NCBI GenBank assembly: GCA_028712155.1 | Contig: JAQTQO010000012.1 | Coordinates: 1-38,518, forward strand | DNA length: 38,518 nt | Source of the DNA: Patescibacteria group bacterium | GTDB lineage: Bacteria; Patescibacteriota; Patescibacteriia; Buchananbacterales; GWA2-38-13 | Direction: 5' to 3' | Part shown: positions 16,709-25,434 of the stretch, piece by piece | Layout: each line of letters begins with the position of its first letter | Numbering within the stretch: position 1 is the first letter of the stretch | Notes under the pieces: generated by a model | Told to the model about the DNA's origin: nothing | Databases searched by the model: none | What the model saw: only the letters and a program-made list of their open reading frames with translations | Program-made: the position numbers and the translations under genes

Positions 16709-17476
16709 ATGAAGGTTGTCCTCGTCACGACGACCTTTTACCTGAAGCTGAATGATCCGCGGCTTGCCCTGGCGCAGCGGACCATCGAAGCGGCGGAGGG
16801 GCACCGGTACCCCATCATCGTCGTGGACGACTCATCGGATCCGGCCGTGCGCCAAGCCATTCGCGCAACGCGGTGGGCCACAGTCTGTGACCAGGCCGAG
16901 GACGGCATGGGTGCTTCCCGCCGTCAGGCCATTGCCGCCGGGCTGGCGTGGGAGAGCGGGACGGCCGATGTCGTCGTCTGGCTGGAGCCCGAAAAGTATC
17001 CGCTGGTCGCGCAGCTTACACCGGCCATCCGGGCGGTCCACGAACGGAGGTGCGAGCTCGCGGTGCTGCGGCGCCCGAACTTCGGGTGCCATCCGCGCTA
17101 TCAGGCGCGGTCCGAGCAGCTCGGCAACCTCGCGCTATCGGCGCTCACGGGCCGGCCGGATCTCGATCTTTTTTTCGGGCCGCGCGTGATGAGTCGCGAC
17201 GCAGCGGAAGTGTTCGGCCGGTACGACGGCCGGTACGGCGACCGCTGGGAAATCCTCTTCGTTCCCGTCCTGCAGTTGCTCGCCGAAGGTGGCTGGCGAA
17301 TCCATTCGATTCCGGCCGAATTCTACTATCACCCGCCCGAGCAGACGGCCGCCGAAGAAGGCGACCCCACTATCGTTCGCAAACGCGACGAGCAGCGCAT
17401 CGTGCTGATCGCCGCCATGGCGAGTGCGGCGCAGGATCTCCGGTTCTTTCCCCGGTTGTCCGATAACGGGTGCTAG
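16709..17476 (+). CDS. Glycosyltransferase-like protein (GT2-like fold)
   Basis: PIIVVDDSSDPAVRQAI...AEDGMGASRRQAIAAGL...VWLEPEKYPLV; AGGAGG upstream. An in-frame TTG at 16700 is an alternative start. Confidence 0.7.
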   Translation: MKVVLVTTTFYLKLNDPRLALAQRTIEAAEGHRYPIIVVDDSSDPAVRQAIRATRWATVCDQAEDGMGASRRQAIAAGLAWESGTADVVVWLEPEKYPLVAQLTPAIRAVHERRCELAVLRRPNFGCHPRYQARSEQLGNLALSALTGRPDLDLFFGPRVMSRDAAEVFGRYDGRYGDRWEILFVPVLQLLAEGGWRIHSIPAEFYYHPPEQTAAEEGDPTIVRKRDEQRIVLIAAMASAAQDLRFFPRLSDNGC

Positions 17477-17504
17477 GCCCGTGGCGCAGGGAAAAAAATA
17501 GAAC

Positions 17505-17536
17505 GCCGTTGTCATTGATCTGACAACGGCATTTTT
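17505..17536 (+). terminator. Rho-independent terminator
   Basis: GCCGTTGTCA-TTGATC-TGACAACGGC-ATTTTTC. Confidence 0.9.
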
Positions 17537-17554
17537 CTTGGTGTGGAAAATTTT

Positions 17555-18517
17555 TTATGGCCTGGCGCGCGGATTATTGAGCACTTCGCGCACGACGTAC
17601 TTGGGCCGGTGTTTGACCTCTTCAAAAATGCGGCCGAGGTACTCGCCGATAATTGAGAGGGAGAGCAGCTGCACCGTGCCGAAGAATAAGACCATCAGAA
17701 TAATCGTGCGGATGCCGCGCTGGCCTTCCGGCAGGTAGCCGAAGATGTAGCCGCCCAGGTAGAAGAGCAGCGCCAGCGACGTGACCACGACCAGGATTCC
17801 CGAAATGGTGGTAATCCACTCCAGCGGCGCATAGGAGAATGAGAAGAGTCCTTTGCGCGCGGTGCGGATGTACGTCCAGAATGTGAATTTGGTTTTCCCG
17901 GCGGTCCGTTCGCCCCGGAAGTACGGGATGCCGGTCGCCCTAAACCCGGCCCAGGCGCGCAAGCCGCGCACGAAGCGGTTGCGCTCGGGCATGGCGTTGA
18001 TGACGTTTACCACCTTGCGGTCCATCAGCGAAAACTCCGACACGTCCAGGGGGATGTCGAGGTACGAGGTGGATTTCATCAGCCGGTAGAACAGTTTGTA
18101 GCAGGCATTGCGAATGGGGTTGCCTGCGCGGCGCGACCGGATGCCGTAGACCACGTCGTAGCCGGAAATCCATTTTTTGACAAATTGCGGGATCATCTCG
18201 GGCGGGTCCTGCAGGTCGGCGTCCGCCCAGACCACGGCGTCGCCCGAGGTGTGCTCGGTACCGGCGGTATAGGTGTGGTCAGGAGAACCGAAGTTGCGCG
18301 ACAGCATGACGACCACCACGCGCGGGTCGGCGGCGGCGAGTTTGCGGTAGATGGGTTCCGAAGCGTCGGTCGAACCGTTGTCGGCGAAAACGATCTCGTA
18401 ATTCGGCGTCACTTGCAAAAGCACCTCCTTGAGTTTCCCGTAGGTGCGCTCAAGATTTTCCTGCTCGTTGTAGCAGGGCACGACAACGGATATTTTTTTG
18501 CTGGTGAGCGTCGGCAT
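17555..18517 (-). CDS. Glycosyltransferase family 2, DPM1/GtrB-like, with two C-terminal TM helices
   Basis: ISVVVPCYNEQENLERTYGKLKE...FADNGSTDAS...VVWADADLQDPPEMI...C-terminal TMs. Confidence 0.93.
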   Translation of the reverse strand: MPTLTSKKISVVVPCYNEQENLERTYGKLKEVLLQVTPNYEIVFADNGSTDASEPIYRKLAAADPRVVVVMLSRNFGSPDHTYTAGTEHTSGDAVVWADADLQDPPEMIPQFVKKWISGYDVVYGIRSRRAGNPIRNACYKLFYRLMKSTSYLDIPLDVSEFSLMDRKVVNVINAMPERNRFVRGLRAWAGFRATGIPYFRGERTAGKTKFTFWTYIRTARKGLFSFSYAPLEWITTISGILVVVTSLALLFYLGGYIFGYLPEGQRGIRTIILMVLFFGTVQLLSLSIIGEYLGRIFEEVKHRPKYVVREVLNNPRARP

Positions 18518-18534
18518 ACGTATAAGAGGTGAGA

Positions 18535-18897
18535 TTACGCGGTCACGTTTTCGAAATGGGTGATTTTTTCCTGTCCGTCTTCAAATTTTTCAATACTGAC
18601 GACATCGAGCCGGTACGCGGGGGGAGGGCTGTGAAGCCGCGTCAGGTATTCCGCCATGGCCCGCCCGATCCGTTGCTGTTTGCCTGCGCCGACCGCGTCT
18701 TCCGGAAATCCCAGTCCGCCGGCCGTTCGCGTTTTCACTTCGACGAACACCAGGCAGTCGCCGTCGCGGCAGATGAGGTCAACTTCACCGGCGCGGGTGC
18801 GGAAATTCCGTGCGACCATCCGGTAGCCCTTGCGTTTGAGGAATTTTTCCGCTGTCCGTTCGCCTTTTGAACCGAGGATGCTGCCAAGCCAGGCCAT
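18535..18897 (-). CDS. YraN family protein (UPF0102)
   Basis: GERTAEKFLKRKGYRMVARNFRTRAGEVDLICRDGDCLVFVEVKTRT matches the UPF0102 nuclease-like core. Confidence 0.93.
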   Translation of the reverse strand: MAWLGSILGSKGERTAEKFLKRKGYRMVARNFRTRAGEVDLICRDGDCLVFVEVKTRTAGGLGFPEDAVGAGKQQRIGRAMAEYLTRLHSPPPAYRLDVVSIEKFEDGQEKITHFENVTA

Positions 18898-18920
18898 GTG
18901 ATTGCGGGTTCCCCCGGCAA

Positions 18921-19325
18921 TTATTTTGGCAGATACTTTTCGATCTGCAGCCGCCGTTGACGTTCCTCGCGTTTCTGCGGTTGCGTTTTCCATTCCTTCC
19001 ATGCGACCGTCGCCACCCACGCGACGGTGATGGCCGTCCAGGCGGCCAGTAACAACCGTGACGAGAGGACGGGCACGCCGAGCCAGGCCACACCCGTGTA
19101 GGGCAAAAGCAGGATGCCCATGGTCATCAGCGGAAGCGCCAGCTGGCGGTAGGCATGCCGGCTGATGGGATCGGACGTGCGTGCGGCGTGCGATCGCGCC
19201 GCGATGCTGAGGAGTATCGCGACCACGGCCACGGCCGGGAGCAGCCGCTGGCCGGCCGGTCCCAGCGGGTCGGGATGCAAATTCAAGAGGTATCCCAAGT
19301 TGAGGTAGTAGGAGAGCGGCTGCAT
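18921..19325 (-). CDS. Hypothetical membrane protein (about four TM segments)
   Basis: 134-aa ORF with hydrophobic segments (LLPAVAVVAILLSIAA, LALPLMTMGILLLPYTGVAWLGV, LLLAAWTAITVAWVATVAW); gene order contiguous with neighbours. Confidence 0.7.
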   Translation of the reverse strand: MQPLSYYLNLGYLLNLHPDPLGPAGQRLLPAVAVVAILLSIAARSHAARTSDPISRHAYRQLALPLMTMGILLLPYTGVAWLGVPVLSSRLLLAAWTAITVAWVATVAWKEWKTQPQKREERQRRLQIEKYLPK

Positions 19326-19337
19326 AGTTTCCAGAGA

Positions 19338-19892
19338 TTATGATTTCGTGAATACGATTCCGTAGTGGTATTTGCCCGCGTCGAACGTTTCCTGCCGTTG
19401 CAACCGGGCGGCGGTGCCGAGCGCCACCACCTGGTCGGGAGAAAGGCGGTGGTCGGTCGGCGGCCCGAACGGGGTGGCGGTAGTTTTCCATTCCACCACC
19501 AGCAGTTGCCCGCCGGGTTTCAAGAGCCGTCGGGCTTCGCGGAAAATACTGGCACGGTCACGCGTTTGAAAGAGTACGTTGATGAGCAGGGTGATGTCAA
19601 GGCTTGCTTCCGGTACGGCGGTGACCCCGACGATCTCAAGATTCGCCCAGATCGGTTTGATGTTGGGTAGATTTTCCAGCCGGGCTTTCTTGGCGATTTC
19701 CGCCAGAGCCGATTTCAGAATATCCACGGCATAGACTTTGCCGGTGGTGCCCGCCAGCCGGGCGGCGCCCAGGGTGAACTGGCCATGACCCCCGCAGCCA
19801 AGGTCGGCGATCTTGCTCCCCGCGCGGAGCTTGAGGTGCGCAAATACCGCTTCGGGATGGAGGAGCTGGCTGTCGCTGGTGATGTAGGGCAT
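19338..19892 (-). CDS. Class I SAM-dependent methyltransferase
   Basis: GSKIADLGCGGHGQFTLGAAR...KVYAVDI...ARRLLKPGGQLLVVEW. Confidence 0.9.
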   Translation of the reverse strand: MPYITSDSQLLHPEAVFAHLKLRAGSKIADLGCGGHGQFTLGAARLAGTTGKVYAVDILKSALAEIAKKARLENLPNIKPIWANLEIVGVTAVPEASLDITLLINVLFQTRDRASIFREARRLLKPGGQLLVVEWKTTATPFGPPTDHRLSPDQVVALGTAARLQRQETFDAGKYHYGIVFTKS

Positions 19893-19924
19893 ACGATGAA
19901 ACGTGAATTATCACTCATTGATAA

Positions 19925-20617
19925 CTACAGTTTAGCAGGTTTGTCCGACTTCCGAAAAGACGGAGTCCGTTCCTTCGTTTTCATGCAATCAAAGATCGGC
20001 CGGTACGACCGGCGGTGGATCGCACACGGCCCGAATTGTGTGAGCGCGGCTTGGTGTTCGGGCGTGCCGTAGCCTTTATGATGTGCAAATCCGTAGGCGG
20101 GGTACCGGCGGTGGAGTGCGACCATCATGCGGTCGCGGGTGACTTTCGCGATAATCGAAGCGGCGGCGATGCAAAAAACGGAATTATCGCCGTCGATGAT
20201 CTGGCGATTCGGTACGGCGAACAGAAAACCCCGTCCATCCACCAGAAGAAATGCCGGTTGCCGGGGGAGCGCCGCGATGGCGCGTTCCATGGCCAGCTGA
20301 TTGGCCGCCGTCAATCCGCAGCAGTCGAGCTCGGCATGGCTGACCATCCCGACGGCCCAGGCGATTTTTTGCGTGAGAGCGTCGTACGCGCGTTCGCGCT
20401 GTTTTTCGCTCAAGGTCTTTGAGTCGCGCACCAGCCGCCGGAGCCGGCGGCAGGGCGCAAGTTCGGCGGCCGTCAGCAGTACCGCCCCGGCCACCAAGGG
20501 GCCGGCCCAGGCGCCGCGTCCGACCTCGTCGAGGCCGGCAATGTGCACATGTCCGTCGGCAAATGTTGCCTGCTCAACCGCCAGGGTGGGTTTGCGCGCA
20601 AATCGAAAACGGTTCAT
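19925..20617 (-). CDS. rnhB: Ribonuclease HII
   Basis: IAGLDEVGRGAWAGPLVAGAVLL, RDSKTLSEKQRE, CIAAASIIAKVTRDRMM, YGFAHHKGYGTPEH. Confidence 0.95.
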   Translation of the reverse strand: MNRFRFARKPTLAVEQATFADGHVHIAGLDEVGRGAWAGPLVAGAVLLTAAELAPCRRLRRLVRDSKTLSEKQRERAYDALTQKIAWAVGMVSHAELDCCGLTAANQLAMERAIAALPRQPAFLLVDGRGFLFAVPNRQIIDGDNSVFCIAAASIIAKVTRDRMMVALHRRYPAYGFAHHKGYGTPEHQAALTQFGPCAIHRRSYRPIFDCMKTKERTPSFRKSDKPAKL

Positions 20618-20700
20618 ACACAGGGTATCCGGTTTTATCCCATCAATATTTCACTATCCAACAATCTGGGGATAGGCTCGGTATAACTTCGGGAGAAACT

Positions 20701-20916
20701 GTGGGTCGTTTTTATCCGGGTCATATCAAATCGGCGTGGCTCATGGTCAAAGATACCGGATTTTATCTCCGTTCAGCTGATTCTTTCGCTCTTGCTTCAC
20801 TGAGCGGCAGTGCGGTATTCTTTCTTTTGCTTTCGCTGGGTGGGCCCGGTATTTTCCCGTCGCATCCGGTAGGAGGGGAAACCCAGCGCCAAAATTTAGA
20901 CCCTTCTCCAATATAG
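20701..20916 (+). CDS. Candidate 71-aa small hydrophobic protein (GTG start)
   Basis: GGGAG-N5-GTG start context; MGRFYPGHIKSAWLMVKDTGFYLRSADSFALASLSGSAVFFLLLSLGGPGIF...; terminator 10 nt after the stop. No recognised homology; codon usage not convincing. Confidence 0.3.
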   Translation: MGRFYPGHIKSAWLMVKDTGFYLRSADSFALASLSGSAVFFLLLSLGGPGIFPSHPVGGETQRQNLDPSPI

Positions 20917-20926
20917 TACCATTACC

Positions 20927-20952
20927 AAAACGGAGCCGCAGGGCTCCGTTTA
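20927..20952 (+). terminator. Hairpin terminator
   Basis: AAAACGGAGC-CGCAG-GGCTCCGTTTA. Confidence 0.7.
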
Positions 20953-20975
20953 TTTATTGAATGCAATTTCAACCG

Positions 20976-21111
20976 TTTACCCCCACACCAGAACGCCACG
21001 GGCGTCAGCCCGTGGATGAATCCCCACACCAAATTTGGTGTGGGGATGAATAGTCAAAAACCTGGAGGGCATTGCTCTAGTGCCACGGACGTAAGTCCGT
21101 GGTGTGGGGGT
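20976..21111. repeat. REP/BIME-like palindromic intergenic element
   Basis: CCACGGGC-GTCA-GCCCGTGG (20996-21015); 28-nt perfect palindrome ATCCCCACACCAAATTTGGTGTGGGGAT (21020-21047); CCACGGAC-GTAA-GTCCGTGG (21083-21102); flanking ACCCCCACACCA/TGGTGTGGGGGT. Confidence 0.85.
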
Positions 21112-22044
21112 TTACTTTTGGGTTGGCCAGCGGTACGCCGGGAGGGTGAGGTAGCGGTGGGCTTCCAGCGCCGCCAGTGCGCCGTCGCCGGCTGAGATGA
21201 CCGTCTGCTTGTAGGCGACATCGGTGACATCGCCGGCGGCGAAGGCGCCGGGGATGCTGGTGCGCTGCCGCCGGTCAACGACGATCTCGTGTTCCGCGTT
21301 TTGCTGAAACGGCGCGACGATCGCCGGATCGGTGTCGGCGCCGATTTCGAGGAACAAGCCGTCAATTTCCAGCTCGCGGGTAATGCCGGACGCATCGCGG
21401 ATCGTGGCGGAGCGGATGACCTGGGTGCCGGTGATGGCGGTGACCTGGGATCCCAGCAGCAGCTGCACGGGGCTTTGTTTCAGTTTGGCAACGGTAATTT
21501 CATCGGCGCGGAAATCGTTGCGGCGATGGATGAGGTACGTGGCTTTGGCGATATGGGACATTTCGAGCGCCGCTTCCACCGCCGCGTTGCCGCCGCCGAC
21601 TATGGCCACGGTTTTGCCCCGGTAGAGCGGCGCGTCGCAGGTCGCGCAAACCGAAACTCCCCGGCCGAAGAATTTGTCCTCGCCCGGAACTTTCAGGCGC
21701 CGCGGCACTTTGCCGCCGGCCACGATCAGCGCGCGACCGGTGACCGCGTCGCCGGTACTGAGCGCAAGCGTGAAAGTTTTATCCACGCTAATTTTTGTGA
21801 CCTTGGCGGAAATGTGCACTGCCCCCAGTCCGAGCGCGGTCTCTTTGAACCGTTCCATCAATTCCAGGCCGGCCAGATGGCCGACGCCGGGGTAATTTTC
21901 AATATGGCTGGAGAGCGCGGTGGCTCCTCCAACTTCGGGGCTGATGATCGCTGTCGTCAGCTGTTTTCGCCGGGTGTAGATGGCAGCCGTCAGTCCAGCC
22001 GCCCCCGCGCCGACGATCAGCACGTCATAACGTTGCTCGGCCAT
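21112..22044 (-). CDS. trxB: Thioredoxin reductase (FAD/NAD(P)-dependent)
   Basis: VGAGAAGLTAAIYTRRK; CATCDAPLYRGKTVAIVGGGNAAVEAALEM; HRRNDFRADE; PGAFAAGDVTD. Confidence 0.96.
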   Translation of the reverse strand: MAEQRYDVLIVGAGAAGLTAAIYTRRKQLTTAIISPEVGGATALSSHIENYPGVGHLAGLELMERFKETALGLGAVHISAKVTKISVDKTFTLALSTGDAVTGRALIVAGGKVPRRLKVPGEDKFFGRGVSVCATCDAPLYRGKTVAIVGGGNAAVEAALEMSHIAKATYLIHRRNDFRADEITVAKLKQSPVQLLLGSQVTAITGTQVIRSATIRDASGITRELEIDGLFLEIGADTDPAIVAPFQQNAEHEIVVDRRQRTSIPGAFAAGDVTDVAYKQTVISAGDGALAALEAHRYLTLPAYRWPTQK

Positions 22045-22066
22045 AGGCGAATGGTGGTGTCTGCGT

Positions 22067-22402
22067 TTACGCCGGTGGTTGGCTCGGCGGGAGCGACTGG
22101 AGTTTCTCTCGCAGCGCTTCCTTGCTCTGCAAGCCGATCAGCTGGACGACGGGGTTTCCTCCCGAGAAAACGATGAGCGTGGGGATGCTCATGATCTGGT
22201 AGCGGCCCGCGATGTTGGGGTACTCGTCAACATTCAGCTCCGTGAATTTGACCCCGGTGAGCTCTCCGGCGAGCTGTTCGATGATCGGATGCTGCACGCG
22301 GCACGGCGCACACCACGGCGCCCAGAAATCCACCAGCACCGGCCGATCGGATTTCAGCACCTCGGCGGTAAAATTATTTTCGTTAATTGCGACAATGGGC
22401 AT
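22067..22402 (-). CDS. trxA: Thioredoxin with CAPC active site
   Basis: DRPVLVDFWAPWCAPCRVQHPIIEQLAGE...NIAGRYQIMSIPTLIVFSGG. Confidence 0.95.
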   Translation of the reverse strand: MPIVAINENNFTAEVLKSDRPVLVDFWAPWCAPCRVQHPIIEQLAGELTGVKFTELNVDEYPNIAGRYQIMSIPTLIVFSGGNPVVQLIGLQSKEALREKLQSLPPSQPPA

Positions 22403-22537
22403 AGGTAAGTATTAATCCGATGCAAAAGAAAGCGCACCGGTTGATTCAGTAGAATAAATGAAATTTCTGTCTCCATCGGCGGCGCGTGGTACGGCAGGTC
22501 GCCCAACAACGGAGAGGGATGGGATTCGTACCACCGC

Positions 22538-22566
22538 AGTATACCCCGCCGCACAATCTCCAGCAA
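22538..22566 (-). promoter_or_regulatory. Promoter proximal to trxA
   Basis: TTGCTG-N17-TATACT on the minus strand. Confidence 0.6.
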
Positions 22567-22818
22567 GGGAATCGGTCAAGCGTGCGCCCGCAGGAGCACA
22601 TCGGACTTGACGCGCATGACCGATGCTAAGACCGTGCGGCAGGAGTATGTCCAGGGAAGCCATCCGTGTCGTCCATCACATCCGAAACCCGCCGGACATC
22701 AGTACATCGCCACGACGATGGGGAAAGTTAAAAGGGTAAAGCGATAAATTATTTCAAGCCGGAGCGCAGTCGGAATCCGGTACGGAATTTTTCCATGCGG
22801 AGAAAACGGTAGTCCGGA

Positions 22819-22847
22819 AGTGTAGCACGGTTTTTACTATTTGGCAA
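22819..22847 (-). promoter_or_regulatory. Promoter distal to trxA
   Basis: TTGCCA-N17(ending TGC)-TACACT on the minus strand. Confidence 0.55.
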
Positions 22848-22988
22848 GAGTGCCGGCTGCCCAAGCGTGTTGCTAAGGCTTGTTTTTGCGATTTTTGCGT
22901 GTTACCATTGCGACACTAGGCACGGTTTTCGTTTTTTGCAGCATGCGGTAATTTTAGCTTCGTTGAGTCATTTTATTGCATTAGACAC

Positions 22989-23807
22989 ATGTTTGGTATG
23001 GCTAGCTCGGATACTGCAGCGCATGACGTGCGCGCACCGCAGGAAAAATCATCGGCCGGTAAAGGTCAGGTCATGATTACGGGGACGTCCAGCGGCATCG
23101 GTCGGGCGCTCGCCAAACAAATGGTGAACGACGGGTGGAAAGTTTGGGGCGTGGCGCGGCGGGAGGCGCCGTTACGGGAACTGCAGCAGGAGTTGGGGGA
23201 GAGTTTTTCGTTTTCCGTTGCCGATGCGTCCGCGCCCGCCGACGTTGCGCGCGTGGTGCGGGAAATGGACGTCGCCAAGTTTACACCTGATACCGTGGTG
23301 CTGAATGCCGGAATTTATCCGCATGACACCGATAACGGTTTCGCGTCCGAGGTCGCCCGGGAGGTGATCTCCGTCAACGTCAACAGCGCCTTGAACTTCG
23401 TGGGGGTGTTACTCCCGCGTTTTTTGTCCCGCGGCCGCGGTCAGTTCGTGGCGGTCTCTTCCCTTTTTGGCGTACGGCCGGATCCCCGGGGGGTCGGGTA
23501 CGCCGCCAGTAAAGCGGCGCTCAGCATGGCGTTCCGCAGCTTACACGTGTGCTACCACCGCAGTCCGGTGCGATTTAAGGTGATGTATTTCGGGCCGATT
23601 ACCACGGAAAAGTATTTCCCGCCGAGCCGTCCGCATTCGGCGCTTGCCGCGCGCAGTCCCCAGCAGGCGGCTTTAGCTATCCGCCGGCTGATCGCCGGCC
23701 GCCGGGTGCGCGTCATTTATCCGGGATTGGTCGGATGGGCGTTCCGGCTTTCCGCCTGGCTGCCGGATTTGGCGTTTGAAACGCTCTCCAAGCCGTTCAA
23801 GCGGTAA
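22989..23807 (+). CDS. Short-chain dehydrogenase/reductase (SDR)
   Basis: VMITGTSSGIGRALAKQMV; VLNAGIYP; VAVSSLFG...GYAASKAALSM (Y-x3-K). Confidence 0.92.
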   Translation: MFGMASSDTAAHDVRAPQEKSSAGKGQVMITGTSSGIGRALAKQMVNDGWKVWGVARREAPLRELQQELGESFSFSVADASAPADVARVVREMDVAKFTPDTVVLNAGIYPHDTDNGFASEVAREVISVNVNSALNFVGVLLPRFLSRGRGQFVAVSSLFGVRPDPRGVGYAASKAALSMAFRSLHVCYHRSPVRFKVMYFGPITTEKYFPPSRPHSALAARSPQQAALAIRRLIAGRRVRVIYPGLVGWAFRLSAWLPDLAFETLSKPFKR

Positions 23808-24015
23808 CTCTCCACGCCCTGCCCCGTGCGGATGATGGCCTTGAATCCCCGTTGATTTTTTGGCGAAAATATGGGACATTGGGTAGCGTAATGAATCGGC
23901 TTACGCTCATTATTATATTCATTTAATCGGGTGGTTCGTTTTCCGGCATCTTTTAACAGCCGCGTTACCTGTTTGAAGCGTCGGGAACGGTGAATCACCC
24001 TTATTCATTCGTTGT

Positions 24016-24393
24016 ATGCAAATTACCCGGAACATCCGGCCGGTCGCGGTGGAAGAGCGCGGCAACATCACGCGCGTGGTTGATTCGCCATCCCCGATCC
24101 GCAGCGTCCTGTTGATTACCTCCAAAGCCGGTTCGGTGCGCTCGAATCACTACCACCAGAAGGATACCCATTACTGCTACATCATTTCCGGCAAGGCGGA
24201 GTGGCATGAAAAACCGGTCGCGGGCGGAAAAACGGAAACCGCCGTGCTGTCGGCCGGCGACATGGTCTTCACGCCGCCGATGGTGGTGCATGCCGTGAAA
24301 TTTTTGGAGGATACCGTGTTCCTGGCGTTTGCCACCGAATCGCGCGAACAGACGGACTACGAGGCCGATACCATCCGCGTGAAACTCATCTGA
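24016..24393 (+). CDS. Cupin-domain protein (sugar-metabolism type)
   Basis: SNHYHQKDTHYCYIISGKAEW...LSAGDMVFTPPMVVHAVKF. Confidence 0.85.
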   Translation: MQITRNIRPVAVEERGNITRVVDSPSPIRSVLLITSKAGSVRSNHYHQKDTHYCYIISGKAEWHEKPVAGGKTETAVLSAGDMVFTPPMVVHAVKFLEDTVFLAFATESREQTDYEADTIRVKLI

Positions 24394-24402
24394 AGTCGCA
24401 CC

Positions 24403-25380
24403 ATGGAAACTTTGCGTTTTGCCGTCATCGGCGTCGGGCATTTCGGAAAAAATTACGTGCGGTTGCTCAAGGAGTTGCCCGGCGCGACGCTGTCGGCCAC
24501 CGCGCAGAGCGCGGCGGAAGCGCAAGCGGTGCTGCAGCGCCCCGATATTGACGCCGTGGTGATTGCCACGCCCCCGACGACGCATGCGGCGCTGGCGGCC
24601 GCGGCGCTGGAATCCGGCAAACACGTGCTGGTGGAAAAGCCGATGGTACTGCGCATGGCGGATGCACGGATGCTGCAAAAGAAGGTGGGAAGTTCCCGGC
24701 GGGTGCTGATGGTCGGCCACCAGTACTGCTACAACGATTACATCAAACACCTCAAGGAAGAGATGCATCGCGGCACGCTGGGCAAGGTGCGCTACGTGTA
24801 CGCCGAGCATTTGTACTTCGGCCCGGTGCGCAGTGACGTCGGTGCGTTTTGGGATACGGCCACGCATGAGCTCGCGATCATTGACTATCTGTTCGGGCCG
24901 TGCGAAATTACCGACGCGCGCGGATCGGCCTGCGCCATACGGGGCGGAAGCGACGATGATTTCGCCGCCTGTACGGTGAATTTTTCAAACGGAATGCTGG
25001 CGACGATCGTCGCTTCGCGCTTCGCGCCGCAGAAGGTGCGCCGGATGTTTTTCGGCGGGACTGACGGCCTGGCGATATTTGACGATCTTGAACCGACCGA
25101 AAAATTGAAGTTCACGGATTTTGCGTATCCGATGCCGTCGGCAACACCCGCCGCCAGTTCACTATTTTTTACTCCGTCTTCCGCGCGGGTGGTGACGCCG
25201 CATATTACGGCCGGCGAGCCGTTGCGCCACCAGGTGGAGCACTTCATCGCGTGCGTGCGTACCGGCGCTTCTCCCACAACGGGCATTGAACACGGTCTGC
25301 GCGTAACGCAATGGCTGGAGTACATTTACCAGCGGATTTCTCCGGCGCCGTTGAACAACGGTAAACGGAGAAAAAAATAG
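24403..25380 (+). CDS. Gfo/Idh/MocA family oxidoreductase
   Basis: RFAVIGVGHFGKNYVRLL; DAVVIATPPTTHAALAAAALESGKHVLVEKPMVL; typical C-terminal domain. Confidence 0.94.
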   Translation: METLRFAVIGVGHFGKNYVRLLKELPGATLSATAQSAAEAQAVLQRPDIDAVVIATPPTTHAALAAAALESGKHVLVEKPMVLRMADARMLQKKVGSSRRVLMVGHQYCYNDYIKHLKEEMHRGTLGKVRYVYAEHLYFGPVRSDVGAFWDTATHELAIIDYLFGPCEITDARGSACAIRGGSDDDFAACTVNFSNGMLATIVASRFAPQKVRRMFFGGTDGLAIFDDLEPTEKLKFTDFAYPMPSATPAASSLFFTPSSARVVTPHITAGEPLRHQVEHFIACVRTGASPTTGIEHGLRVTQWLEYIYQRISPAPLNNGKRRKK

Positions 25381-25434
25381 TTCCCGTGCGAAACGAATTA
25401 ATTTTTACTTTGCCACATCAGTTGATCCCCTGGT

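Noticed and set aside
22412-22663. 83-aa minus-strand ORF upstream of trxA
   Set aside because: It contains the proximal trxA promoter and has no domain; treated as leader/intergenic.
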